Below, piece by piece: positions 7,037-13,362 of a stretch of 18,645 nucleotides of DNA. This DNA is from an uncultured Chlorobiales bacterium (GTDB lineage Bacteria; Bacteroidota; Chlorobiia; Chlorobiales; Chlorobiaceae). Both the position numbers and the translations under genes were made by a program. Position 1 is the first letter of the stretch; each line of letters starts with the position of its first letter. Where the stretch lies: the NCBI GenBank assembly GCA_903901395.1, contig CAIUQW010000333.1:1-18645 (forward strand). The letters run 5' to 3'. Below the pieces are notes generated by a model. That model made no database searches, was not told where the DNA came from, and saw nothing but the letters and a program-made list of their open reading frames with translations.

Positions 7037-7723
7037 ATGAACAAGTATAACTGTCCATCCTGCAGCGCGCCGATCGCATTTCAATCCAGCCTCTCGGTCT
7101 ATGCAGTCTGCGCATATTGCCGCTCCATGATCGTGCGTCATGATGTCGATGTGGAATCAATCGGAACCATGGCTGCGCTGCCCGACGATATGAGTCCGCT
7201 GCAAATCGGCACTACAGGTTCCTGCCAGGGACTTACCTTCAAAGTCATCGGACGGATGAAGATCGGATGGGCGGATGGCGTCTGGAACGAGTGGTTTCTC
7301 GACATGGACAAGGGCGCAAAAGGGTGGCTGGCGGAGGCCCAGGGGAGCTACGCGATCAGCGGCGAAATCGATCTCCGGCAGGAAAAAAGCATGAATGACC
7401 TGATTACCGCCCTGACCGCCCAGGAGGCGACAGGAGTGTACAAAAGTGCATCGGGCGACGCAGCGCTCGGCTCCACGATCGTGCTGGGAAACCAGCAGCT
7501 GAAAGTCGTGGATATCCGGCGCACCGTCTGCCTCGGCAGCGAAGGTGAATTGCCCTTCGTCGCTCCCGCCGGGCGTGAAACGCTCTCGGTCGATCTGTCG
7601 GGCAGCGACGGGGAGTTTTGCTGTATCGAACTGTTTGATGGCGCGCCGCGGGTCTATCTCGGCAGTTATGTCGAATGGGACGAGATGGGCTGCAAGAACC
7701 TCAGAGCGCTGGAGGGGTGGTGA
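7037..7723 (+). CDS. DUF4178 domain protein with N-terminal zinc ribbon (soluble paralogue)
   Basis: The protein is 228 aa and has no membrane segment. It opens with a zinc-ribbon-like motif: C6-P-S-C9, then C25-A-Y-C28. A DUF4178-type beta-rich domain follows: IGTTGSCQGLTFKVIGRMKIGW, then WNEWFLDMDKGAKGWLAEAQGSY, a segment reminiscent of the WxEYLLYxxxxGxxWL core of the family, and a C-terminal part with VDLSGSDGEFCCIELFDG and VYLGSYVEWDEM. The molecular role of DUF4178 is not established. It is first in the seven-gene operon, and its stop codon overlaps the start of the next, paralogous gene (TGATG). No clear Shine-Dalgarno precedes the ATG, which lies ~24 bases after the predicted transcription start. 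Because it lacks the membrane anchors of its partner it probably acts at the cytoplasmic face. Confidence 0.8.
   Translation: MNKYNCPSCSAPIAFQSSLSVYAVCAYCRSMIVRHDVDVESIGTMAALPDDMSPLQIGTTGSCQGLTFKVIGRMKIGWADGVWNEWFLDMDKGAKGWLAEAQGSYAISGEIDLRQEKSMNDLITALTAQEATGVYKSASGDAALGSTIVLGNQQLKVVDIRRTVCLGSEGELPFVAPAGRETLSVDLSGSDGEFCCIELFDGAPRVYLGSYVEWDEMGCKNLRALEGW
7711..7715 (+). promoter_or_regulatory. Ribosome binding site that fixes the start of the second DUF4178 gene
   Basis: GGAGG lies inside the end of the first DUF4178 gene, 7 bases before the ATG at 7723, whose A is the last base of the preceding TGA stop. This favours 7723 over the in-frame upstream start at 7675 and indicates translational coupling. 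Confidence 0.7.
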
Positions 7724-9069
7724 TGGAGGAGAACATGCAGGGCAATCCGTCCCCATCCGCGACAACCGCCGCGCCGCTTCCGGAGATGCCGAAAGGGAAG
7801 CCCAAGAGCTTCACCTGTCCGGCTTGCGGCGGCACGATCACGCTCAAGGCCGTCGGCATTACCATCAGCGCGGTATGCGCATACTGCTCTTCAGTGGTCG
7901 ATGTCACGAATGAAAACTACCGGATCATCGAGACGGCGAATCAGAACACGCTAAAAACTCTCATCGATATTGGCTGCCGGGGAAAACTCAAGGGCATCGA
8001 ATGGGAAGTCATCGGTTACATGCAAAAAACTGACGCTTCAGGCATCTATCCCTGGGATGAATACCTGCTCTACAACCCGTATTACGGATTCCGCTTCCTT
8101 GTGCAGGAATCGGGGCACTGGAATTTCGTGAAAGTCCTGAGAAAGGATGTCGCGGAGGCGGGTTTATCGAACGAGATATGGATGGAGGGCAAGAAATTCG
8201 CGATTTTTCTCAGAGGCGAAGGGGTCGTCCAATACGTCAAGGGCGAGTTCTACTGGCGAGTAAGGAAAGGCGAAAAAACAGTTGTAGCGGACTATATAGC
8301 GCCGCCCCGGATACTCAGCGTCGAGAAAAACGATGAGGAGATCAGCATCTCGCTTGGCGAGTATATGGAGCGGAATGAGATCGCCAGCGCCTTCGCCATC
8401 AAGGAGCAGATGCCTGAGAAGATCGGCGTGGCGTCCAACCAGCCAGCCCGAAATCAGAATCAATTTGGCAATATCCTGTTGATTGCCGCGACGGCATTTG
8501 CCCTTGTCTGCGGGATTCAGTACGCGACGGCCTCGATGGCGGACAATGCCGATGTGTACTCCAGCAATATTGCGGTTCGGCCCGAACAAAAAAATCAGAC
8601 CATCACCTCCCCCGCCTTCAACATTCCGAAATCGGGCAATGTGCTGATCGCCTGTTCATCGCCGGTGGAGAATGACTGGGTGGAACTCGACATGTCACTG
8701 GTCAATGAACAAACCAATACGGCGTACGATCTGACGCAGGCCATCGAATATTATCACGGCTATGACGGCGGCGAATCGTGGAGCGAGGGCTCCCAATCCG
8801 CCGAATCCTTCATATCCACCGTTCCCGCAGGAACTTACCGGCTGTTGACGGATATGGATGCCGGGGCGTTGAACAGAAATATGCCGGTGTTTTTATCGAT
8901 GCTCGTCAAGCGCGATGTCCCGGTCTGGTCGAACTTCTGGATCGCCTTGCTATCGGTACTCATCTACCCGATATATATGCTCGTCAGACGCTGGAGTTTC
9001 GAGAAAGATCGCTGGTCGGAGAGCGACTACATGCCGGCCATCTATCGTATCAACGAAGAAGAGGATTAG
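7723..9069 (+). CDS. Membrane-anchored DUF4178 domain protein with N-terminal zinc ribbon
   Basis: The protein is 448 aa from the coupled ATG. A disordered, proline-rich start (1-28) leads to a zinc ribbon, C32-P-A-C35 and C52-A-Y-C55, like that of the preceding paralogue. The DUF4178 core follows (~70-240): GCRGKLKGIEWEVIGYMQ, then YPWDEYLLYNPYYGFRFLVQ. A membrane helix at ~247-271 and another at ~404-424 bracket a ~130-residue beta-rich domain (NIPKSGNVLIACSSPVENDW ... VPAGTYRLL) that should lie outside the cytoplasm. The last ~25 residues are charged and cytoplasmic. The layout suggests a sensor or scaffold linking a cytosolic zinc-ribbon/DUF4178 module to an envelope domain. The function is unknown; the context is polyamine-type chemistry. 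Confidence 0.8.
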   Translation: MEENMQGNPSPSATTAAPLPEMPKGKPKSFTCPACGGTITLKAVGITISAVCAYCSSVVDVTNENYRIIETANQNTLKTLIDIGCRGKLKGIEWEVIGYMQKTDASGIYPWDEYLLYNPYYGFRFLVQESGHWNFVKVLRKDVAEAGLSNEIWMEGKKFAIFLRGEGVVQYVKGEFYWRVRKGEKTVVADYIAPPRILSVEKNDEEISISLGEYMERNEIASAFAIKEQMPEKIGVASNQPARNQNQFGNILLIAATAFALVCGIQYATASMADNADVYSSNIAVRPEQKNQTITSPAFNIPKSGNVLIACSSPVENDWVELDMSLVNEQTNTAYDLTQAIEYYHGYDGGESWSEGSQSAESFISTVPAGTYRLLTDMDAGALNRNMPVFLSMLVKRDVPVWSNFWIALLSVLIYPIYMLVRRWSFEKDRWSESDYMPAIYRINEEED

Positions 9070-9077
9070 GAATAGCC

Positions 9078-9215
9078 ATGCTGAAAACCTATACCGCCAT
9101 TTGCCTCCTGATCGTCGTCCTGTTGTCGGTCGCCAACGTTCGGGGATACGTCTTTACCAGCCTGCTTTCGGGCGCGGTCAAAGCAGGCAGAACCGCCAAT
9201 CATTATCATAAATAA
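9078..9215 (+). CDS. 45-aa small membrane or secreted peptide of the DUF350/speD operon
   Basis: ATG at 9078 is preceded by AGGAA and follows the previous stop by eight bases. The product is 45 aa. Residues 5-20 form a hydrophobic helix (YTAICLLIVVLLSVAN) that could be a TM anchor or signal sequence. A conserved-looking tail follows with RGYVFTSLLSG and ends NHYHK. The His-Tyr-His-Lys end is polar and possibly metal-binding. Spacing and ribosome binding site support real translation as part of the operon. No family assignment is possible from the sequence alone. It could be a small subunit stabilising the DUF350 protein or the aminopropyltransferase. Confidence 0.65.
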   Translation: MLKTYTAICLLIVVLLSVANVRGYVFTSLLSGAVKAGRTANHYHK

Positions 9216-9226
9216 GGAGAACCGCC

Positions 9227-9454
9227 ATGAACCTCAACGATACAATCCAGATGAAATATGTGCTGGCCGCCCTGCTCTATTCAGGCATTGGCGTCCTGAT
9301 CTATGTTCTGTGCTTTGTTCTTTTGGACTTGCTCACTCCGAAAGTGGCAATATGGAAAGAGCTGGTGGAAAAGCAGAACCTTGCGCTCTCGGTGTTCCTC
9401 GGAGCGGTCGCCATCGGCATAGCCGTGATCATCGCCTCCTCCATTCATGGCTAA
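9227..9454 (+). CDS. DUF350 (YjfL-like) two-helix membrane protein
   Basis: The protein is 75 aa with two membrane helices, ~10-33 (YVLAALLYSGIGVLIYVLCF) and ~50-72 (NLALSVFLGAVAIGIAVIIA), joined by a short loop with TPKVAIWKELVEKQN. This is one copy of DUF350; E. coli YjfL-type proteins carry two copies, so this one is a half-size form and would need to dimerise to match them. The AAGGAGA at 9214-9220 lies 6 bases before the ATG and overlaps the upstream stop. DUF350 proteins are known to co-occur with polyamine-related and phage-shock-type genes. Function is unproven. Confidence 0.85.
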   Translation: MNLNDTIQMKYVLAALLYSGIGVLIYVLCFVLLDLLTPKVAIWKELVEKQNLALSVFLGAVAIGIAVIIASSIHG

Positions 9455-9472
9455 CCTTTCCGGGACACTGAC

Positions 9473-10987
9473 TTGGCACGGCTCCTCCTTGTATCTGTTT
9501 TTGTCATCGCAACCTGCGGTCTGGTCTATGAGCTGATCGCAGGAACGCTCGCGAGCTACCTGCTGGGCGATTCAGTGACCCAGTTTTCCACGGTCATCGG
9601 CTGCTACCTGTTCGCGATGGGTATCGGCTCGTGGCTGACCCGTTACGTCACCAGAAACCTGCTCGGTTTTTTTATCAGCGTCGAAATCCTTGTCGGCCTG
9701 ATCGGCGGCGCGTCCGCGGCGGTGCTCTTCGTGCTGTTCGAGCATGTCTACTCCTTCCGACTGCTGCTCTATTTCATCGTGACCCTGATCGGCATTTTGG
9801 TTGGATTCGAACTTCCACTGCTGCTGCAAATCCTGAAAGACCGGCTCGAATTCAAGGACCTCGTCTCGAAGGTATTCTCCTTCGATTATATCGGGGCGCT
9901 CTTCGCCTCCATCCTCTTTCCGATGGTGCTGGTGCCCCATCTCGGGCTGGTGAGATCGGGCTTTCTGTTCGGCATCCTCAACACGCTGGTCGCCCTCGTG
10001 GTGCTCTACGCGATCCGGGAGGAGATTCCGGCGAGCCGCATGCACAAGCTCTCCGCCGTGGTCACGCTCATAGCGCTCTGCATGGGCTTTGTCTGGTCGG
10101 AAAAAATCACCACCCTTTCGGAAACCAGCACCTACCAGGGCAACATCATCTACGCCCGGTCGTCGCCCTACCAGCGCATCGTGCTGACCAAGCAGGCTCA
10201 GGATCTGCGCCTCTATCTCAACGGGAACCTGCAATTCAGCTCGCAGGACGAGTACCGCTACCATGAAGCGCTGGTGCATCCGGTGATGAGCGCGGTGGCC
10301 AGTCCCCGCCGGGTGCTCATCATCGGCGGCGGCGACGGGCTGGCGTTGCGCGAAGTGCTGAAATATCCGGCGGTTGAGTCTGTCGTTCTGGTCGATCTCG
10401 ACCCCGCCATGACGGAGCTGTTTTCAGGCAACGAAATGCTGCTGGCGCTGAACCAGAGATCGCTGCTCTCGCCAAAACTCACCATCCACAACCGCGACGC
10501 ATTCCTGTGGCTCAAGGAGTTGCAGGCGAAGAGCGACAGGCCGCGTTTCGACGCCATCATCATCGATCTGCCCGACCCGTCGAACTTCTCCGTCGGCAAG
10601 CTCTACTCGGTCACCTTTTTCCGGCTGCTGCATACGGTGATGGAGAACAACAGCATCGCAGTGGTGCAGAGCACCTCGCCGCTCGTGGCGCGGAAATCGT
10701 TCTGGTGCGTGAACAAGACGCTCGAAGCCGCGGGCTTCTGCACCGCGCCCTATCACGCCTATGTGCCGTCGTTCGGCGAATGGGGCTATGTGATCGCCTC
10801 ACGGCAACCCTACCGCCGCCCGGAGCGCTATCCCGAGGGGCTGCGATACGTCAGCGTCGAAACCGCAAACGAGATGTTTCACTTTCCGGCAGATATGGCT
10901 CGGGTGGAAACAAAAATCCAGCATCTCGACAATCAGGCGCTGATCCACTATTTCGACGACGAGTGGTCGAAATACCTGATCTATTAG
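9473..10987 (+). CDS. Seven-TM membrane-fused aminopropyltransferase (spermidine synthase-like)
   Basis: The protein is 504 aa with two parts. Residues 1-~215 hold about seven membrane helices, including FDYIGALFASILFPMVLVPH, the signature of membrane-fused SpeE proteins. Residues ~230-480 form a SpeE-like aminopropyltransferase: SPYQRIVL (~231-238), LYLNGNLQFSSQDEYRYHEALVHP, dcSAM loop GGGDGLALRE (~285) and acidic VLVDLDPAMTE. The catalytic-loop motif reads DLPDP (~364-368), whereas soluble spermidine synthases usually have D(S/T)(S/T)DP. It should transfer an aminopropyl group from decarboxylated SAM to an amine acceptor at the membrane. The start is a TTG at 9473 without a clear ribosome binding site; no in-frame ATG occurs before the first helix. 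The gene lies 18 bp after DUF350, and SpeD, the dcSAM source, is two genes downstream. Confidence 0.88.
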   Translation: MARLLLVSVFVIATCGLVYELIAGTLASYLLGDSVTQFSTVIGCYLFAMGIGSWLTRYVTRNLLGFFISVEILVGLIGGASAAVLFVLFEHVYSFRLLLYFIVTLIGILVGFELPLLLQILKDRLEFKDLVSKVFSFDYIGALFASILFPMVLVPHLGLVRSGFLFGILNTLVALVVLYAIREEIPASRMHKLSAVVTLIALCMGFVWSEKITTLSETSTYQGNIIYARSSPYQRIVLTKQAQDLRLYLNGNLQFSSQDEYRYHEALVHPVMSAVASPRRVLIIGGGDGLALREVLKYPAVESVVLVDLDPAMTELFSGNEMLLALNQRSLLSPKLTIHNRDAFLWLKELQAKSDRPRFDAIIIDLPDPSNFSVGKLYSVTFFRLLHTVMENNSIAVVQSTSPLVARKSFWCVNKTLEAAGFCTAPYHAYVPSFGEWGYVIASRQPYRRPERYPEGLRYVSVETANEMFHFPADMARVETKIQHLDNQALIHYFDDEWSKYLIY

Positions 10988-11007
10988 CCGCCACAGGATA
11001 GACAGCC

Positions 11008-12624
11008 ATGACGCTCACCCGGAGAAACTTCATCATCGGAAGCGCCGCCACCCTGTGCGTGGCGGGTCTCGTGGAGGCGCTCGGCCACTTCGGCCAGCCG
11101 AAAGCCGTGCCCGGCACCATTCCCGGCGCGAGCAGCGCAGTGGGCCACAAGCTCCGGGCGCAAAGCTTCCCCGCGCCGTCGCGGGAGGTGGAATGCGAGG
11201 TAGCCATCGTTGGCGGCGGCATCGCGGGGCTGGCGGCGGGCTACCATCTGCACAGGGCAGGGCTTCGCGATTTCCGCATACTGGAGCTGGAGCAGCAGCC
11301 TGGCGGCAACTCGATGAGCGGCAGGAACGAGGTCAGCGCCTATCCGTGGGGCGCGCATTACGTGCCACTCCTCACCGAAGAGGCCACGGAGGCGAGGCGG
11401 CTCTTCGAAGAGTTTGGCGTCATCACCGGCTATGACGAGGCGGGGCGTCCGCGCTACAACGAGTATTACCTCTGCGCCGATCCGCATGAACGGCTCTATC
11501 GCTATGGCCGCTGGCAGGATGGATTGATTCCGGCCCTCGGCGTCGGCGCGGAGGAGGAGGCGCAATACAAACGGTTTTTCGCCTTCATGGAGAGCCTGAA
11601 AAACCGCAAAGGGCGCGACGGCAAGCGCCTCTTCGCGATCCCGCTCGACGAAAGCTCGCAAGACCGCGAGTGGCTTGCGCTGGATAACCTCACCATGACC
11701 GAATGGATGAGCCGGGAGGGATACAGCTCGCCCAATCTGCACTGGTATGTAAACTACTGCTGCCGCGACGACTTCGGCACAACCTCCGCCGAAACCTCCG
11801 CATGGGCCGGGGTGCACTACTTCGCCTCCAGAAACGGCGTCGCGGCCAATGCCGACGCGGGCAACGTCATCACTTGGCCTGAAGGCAACGGCTGGCTGTC
11901 GGGCAAGCTCGCCGAGCCGATTGGCGACAAGATTACGACCGGAGCGCTGGTCTATGCCGTGACGGATCAAGGCGACCGCGTGACCGTCGATTACTGGGAG
12001 CCGAAGAGCCAGCGCTCCACCCGCGTCAACTGCCGCGCCGTCGTGGTGGCGACGCCGCATTTCGTGGCGTCACGCATCATCCGCTCGAAAACTTGGAGCT
12101 TCCCGGCGGAGGGTTTTTCCTATGCGCCGTGGGCGGTCGCCAACATCACCCTCTCGAAGCTCCCGGCAGGCAAAGGCGCGCCGCTGAGCTGGGACAACGT
12201 GGCCATGAACAGTAAGCTGCTCGGTTACGTTGTCGCCACGCATCAGCTGACGGAGATGAAGCCGCTGAAAACGGTGCTGACCTGCTACTGGCCGCTCACC
12301 CACCGCACCCCGGCGGAAGCGCGAGCGGAGGCGCTCCGGCGGAGTCCCGAGGAGTGGCGGCGCATCTTTCTCGACGAGCTGCTCAAGCTTCACCCCGAAC
12401 TCGACGGACAGGTCGAGCGCGTCGATACGTGGCTGTGGGGACACGCCATGATCCGCCCGGCGCGAGGCTTTCTCTGGGGCGAAGCGCGGAAAGCGGCGCG
12501 CGAGCAGTGCCCGCCCATTTTCACCGCCCACTCCGACCTGAGCGGCATTTCGCTCTTCGAGGAGGCCTGTACGCATGGCGTCCGCGCGGCGCAAAACGTG
12601 CTTGCGCATCTCGGCATCGCATAG
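11008..12624 (+). CDS. Exported FAD-dependent amine-oxidase-like oxidoreductase
   Basis: The protein is 538 aa. The N-terminus TRRNFIIGSAATLCVAGLV has a twin arginine (R5-R6) and a hydrophobic stretch, a plausible Tat signal or anchor, as expected for a cofactor-loaded export substrate. The flavin fold follows: VAIVGGGIAGLAAGYHL (G69, G71, G74), E at the end of the second strand (ILELEQQPGGNS), and a C-terminal cofactor segment ending HSDLSGISLFEEACTHGVRAA. The NAD(P)-binding_8/amine-oxidase layout fits a flavin amine oxidase or phytoene-desaturase relative. Between SpeE- and SpeD-like genes, oxidation of an aminopropylated product in the periplasm is the simplest guess, but substrate residues cannot be read off. 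It lies 20 bp after the aminopropyltransferase and 25 bp before speD. Confidence 0.82.
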   Translation: MTLTRRNFIIGSAATLCVAGLVEALGHFGQPKAVPGTIPGASSAVGHKLRAQSFPAPSREVECEVAIVGGGIAGLAAGYHLHRAGLRDFRILELEQQPGGNSMSGRNEVSAYPWGAHYVPLLTEEATEARRLFEEFGVITGYDEAGRPRYNEYYLCADPHERLYRYGRWQDGLIPALGVGAEEEAQYKRFFAFMESLKNRKGRDGKRLFAIPLDESSQDREWLALDNLTMTEWMSREGYSSPNLHWYVNYCCRDDFGTTSAETSAWAGVHYFASRNGVAANADAGNVITWPEGNGWLSGKLAEPIGDKITTGALVYAVTDQGDRVTVDYWEPKSQRSTRVNCRAVVVATPHFVASRIIRSKTWSFPAEGFSYAPWAVANITLSKLPAGKGAPLSWDNVAMNSKLLGYVVATHQLTEMKPLKTVLTCYWPLTHRTPAEARAEALRRSPEEWRRIFLDELLKLHPELDGQVERVDTWLWGHAMIRPARGFLWGEARKAAREQCPPIFTAHSDLSGISLFEEACTHGVRAAQNVLAHLGIA

Positions 12625-12649
12625 TCAAATCGCAACCGGAAGAGAGTCC

Positions 12650-13081
12650 ATGAACACAACGCCCGAATCGTCAACCAGCGCCAGCATGACCCATGCCATA
12701 CCACCCGGCAGGCATCTGCTTATAGATTTCTGGGGCGGAAAATATATACAGGACGAAGCCGCCATCGAAGACGCGATGCGCGACGCCGCGCGGGCCTGCG
12801 AAGCGACCGTGCTCGAAGTCCGGCTGCACTCCTTCGGCGCGGGGGGCGCTGACGCCACCGGCATCACCGGCGTCGCCATCCTCGCCGAATCCCACATCAG
12901 CATACACACCTGGCCCGAGCTCGACTATATCGCCCTCGACATCTTCGTCTGCGGGGAGCGCGATCCGCGCAAAGCCCTGAACCTCCTCAGATCGGTCTTT
13001 CAACCAACCCGGGAACGAATCATCGAATGCCACCGCGGCTCCGAAGAGCCAGTCGTGAAGGAAGGAGAGAGGCAAGTTTGA
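12650..13081 (+). CDS. speD: S-adenosylmethionine decarboxylase proenzyme, class 1B
   Basis: From the ATG at 12650 (GGAAGAGAG upstream) the protein is 143 aa. SpeD self-cleaves at E80-S81 to make a pyruvoyl cofactor and decarboxylates SAM to dcSAM, the aminopropyl donor. The site lies in LAESHISIHTWPE; H86 and C101 (IFVCGE) stand at +5 and +20 from the serine, the same offsets as S63, H68 and C83 of the Thermotoga-type enzyme, so all three processing and catalytic residues are in place. A ~20-residue polar N-terminal extension precedes the fold. An in-frame ATG at 12575 lies inside the preceding gene and lacks a good ribosome binding site. It is the last gene of the operon and supplies the upstream SpeE-like enzyme. 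Confidence 0.95.
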   Translation: MNTTPESSTSASMTHAIPPGRHLLIDFWGGKYIQDEAAIEDAMRDAARACEATVLEVRLHSFGAGGADATGITGVAILAESHISIHTWPELDYIALDIFVCGERDPRKALNLLRSVFQPTRERIIECHRGSEEPVVKEGERQV

Positions 13082-13093
13082 TGGATCGTTTCC

Positions 13094-13113
13094 GGCAGAC
13101 AAAGCCGTCTGCC
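13094..13113 (+). terminator. Stem-loop after speD
   Basis: GGCAGAC (13094-13100) and GTCTGCC (13107-13113) form a perfect 7-bp stem with a 6-base loop, 12 bases after the speD stop. The following TGATTGATG is not a T tract, so it may act as a 3'-end stabilising hairpin rather than an efficient intrinsic terminator. The rest of the gap to ~13250 shows nothing else. Confidence 0.45.
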
Positions 13114-13254
13114 TGATTGATGATGCGGCGACGCTTCTCCACGGATGCTTCTGCCCGACGAAGCGCTATCCGCGAGTTTCTCTGATCACTCCCCTTCTCG
13201 TCCTCTATCCCTCGCGCTCGCGATACGCTCACAATCACTCTGGCTCTGACGATA

Positions 13255-13344
13255 TTGCCAGCAAATTTGTTGGCAATAATTTTGTCGGGATGATTTGTTT
13301 TGATAGTTTACCAACAAAAGCGTTGGCAAATAAATTGTTGGCAC
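13255..13344. promoter_or_regulatory. Cluster of five TTGTTGGCAA-type repeats before the ATPase operon
   Basis: Five related sites occur in 90 bp. TTGCCAGCAAA (13255-13265) and TTTGTTGGCAA (13266-13276) form a 22-bp palindrome with one mismatched pair. TTTACCAACAAAA (13307-13319) is inverted and faces CGTTGGCAAA (13321-13330), so CCAAC and GTTGG make a second, looser palindrome. ATTGTTGGCAC (13334-13344) is a fifth, direct copy 15 bp on. The last copy ends 18 bp before the ATG at 13363. This looks like a multi-site operator for a dimeric repressor. No DNA-binding regulator gene is adjacent, so it may be bound by the winged-helix end of one of the ATPases or by a distant regulator. Confidence 0.55.
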
Positions 13345-13362
13345 AAGCGGAAGGCGGGATTT

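Noticed and set aside
9631..10266. A 211-codon plus-strand ORF inside the aminopropyltransferase gene
   Set aside because: It is an Arg/Pro/His-rich shadow of a gene with clear TM helices and SpeE motifs in the true frame.
10984..12060. A 358-codon minus-strand ORF opposite the FAD oxidoreductase gene
   Set aside because: It is antisense to a gene with an intact FAD motif and operon context; no motif is recognisable in the antisense product.
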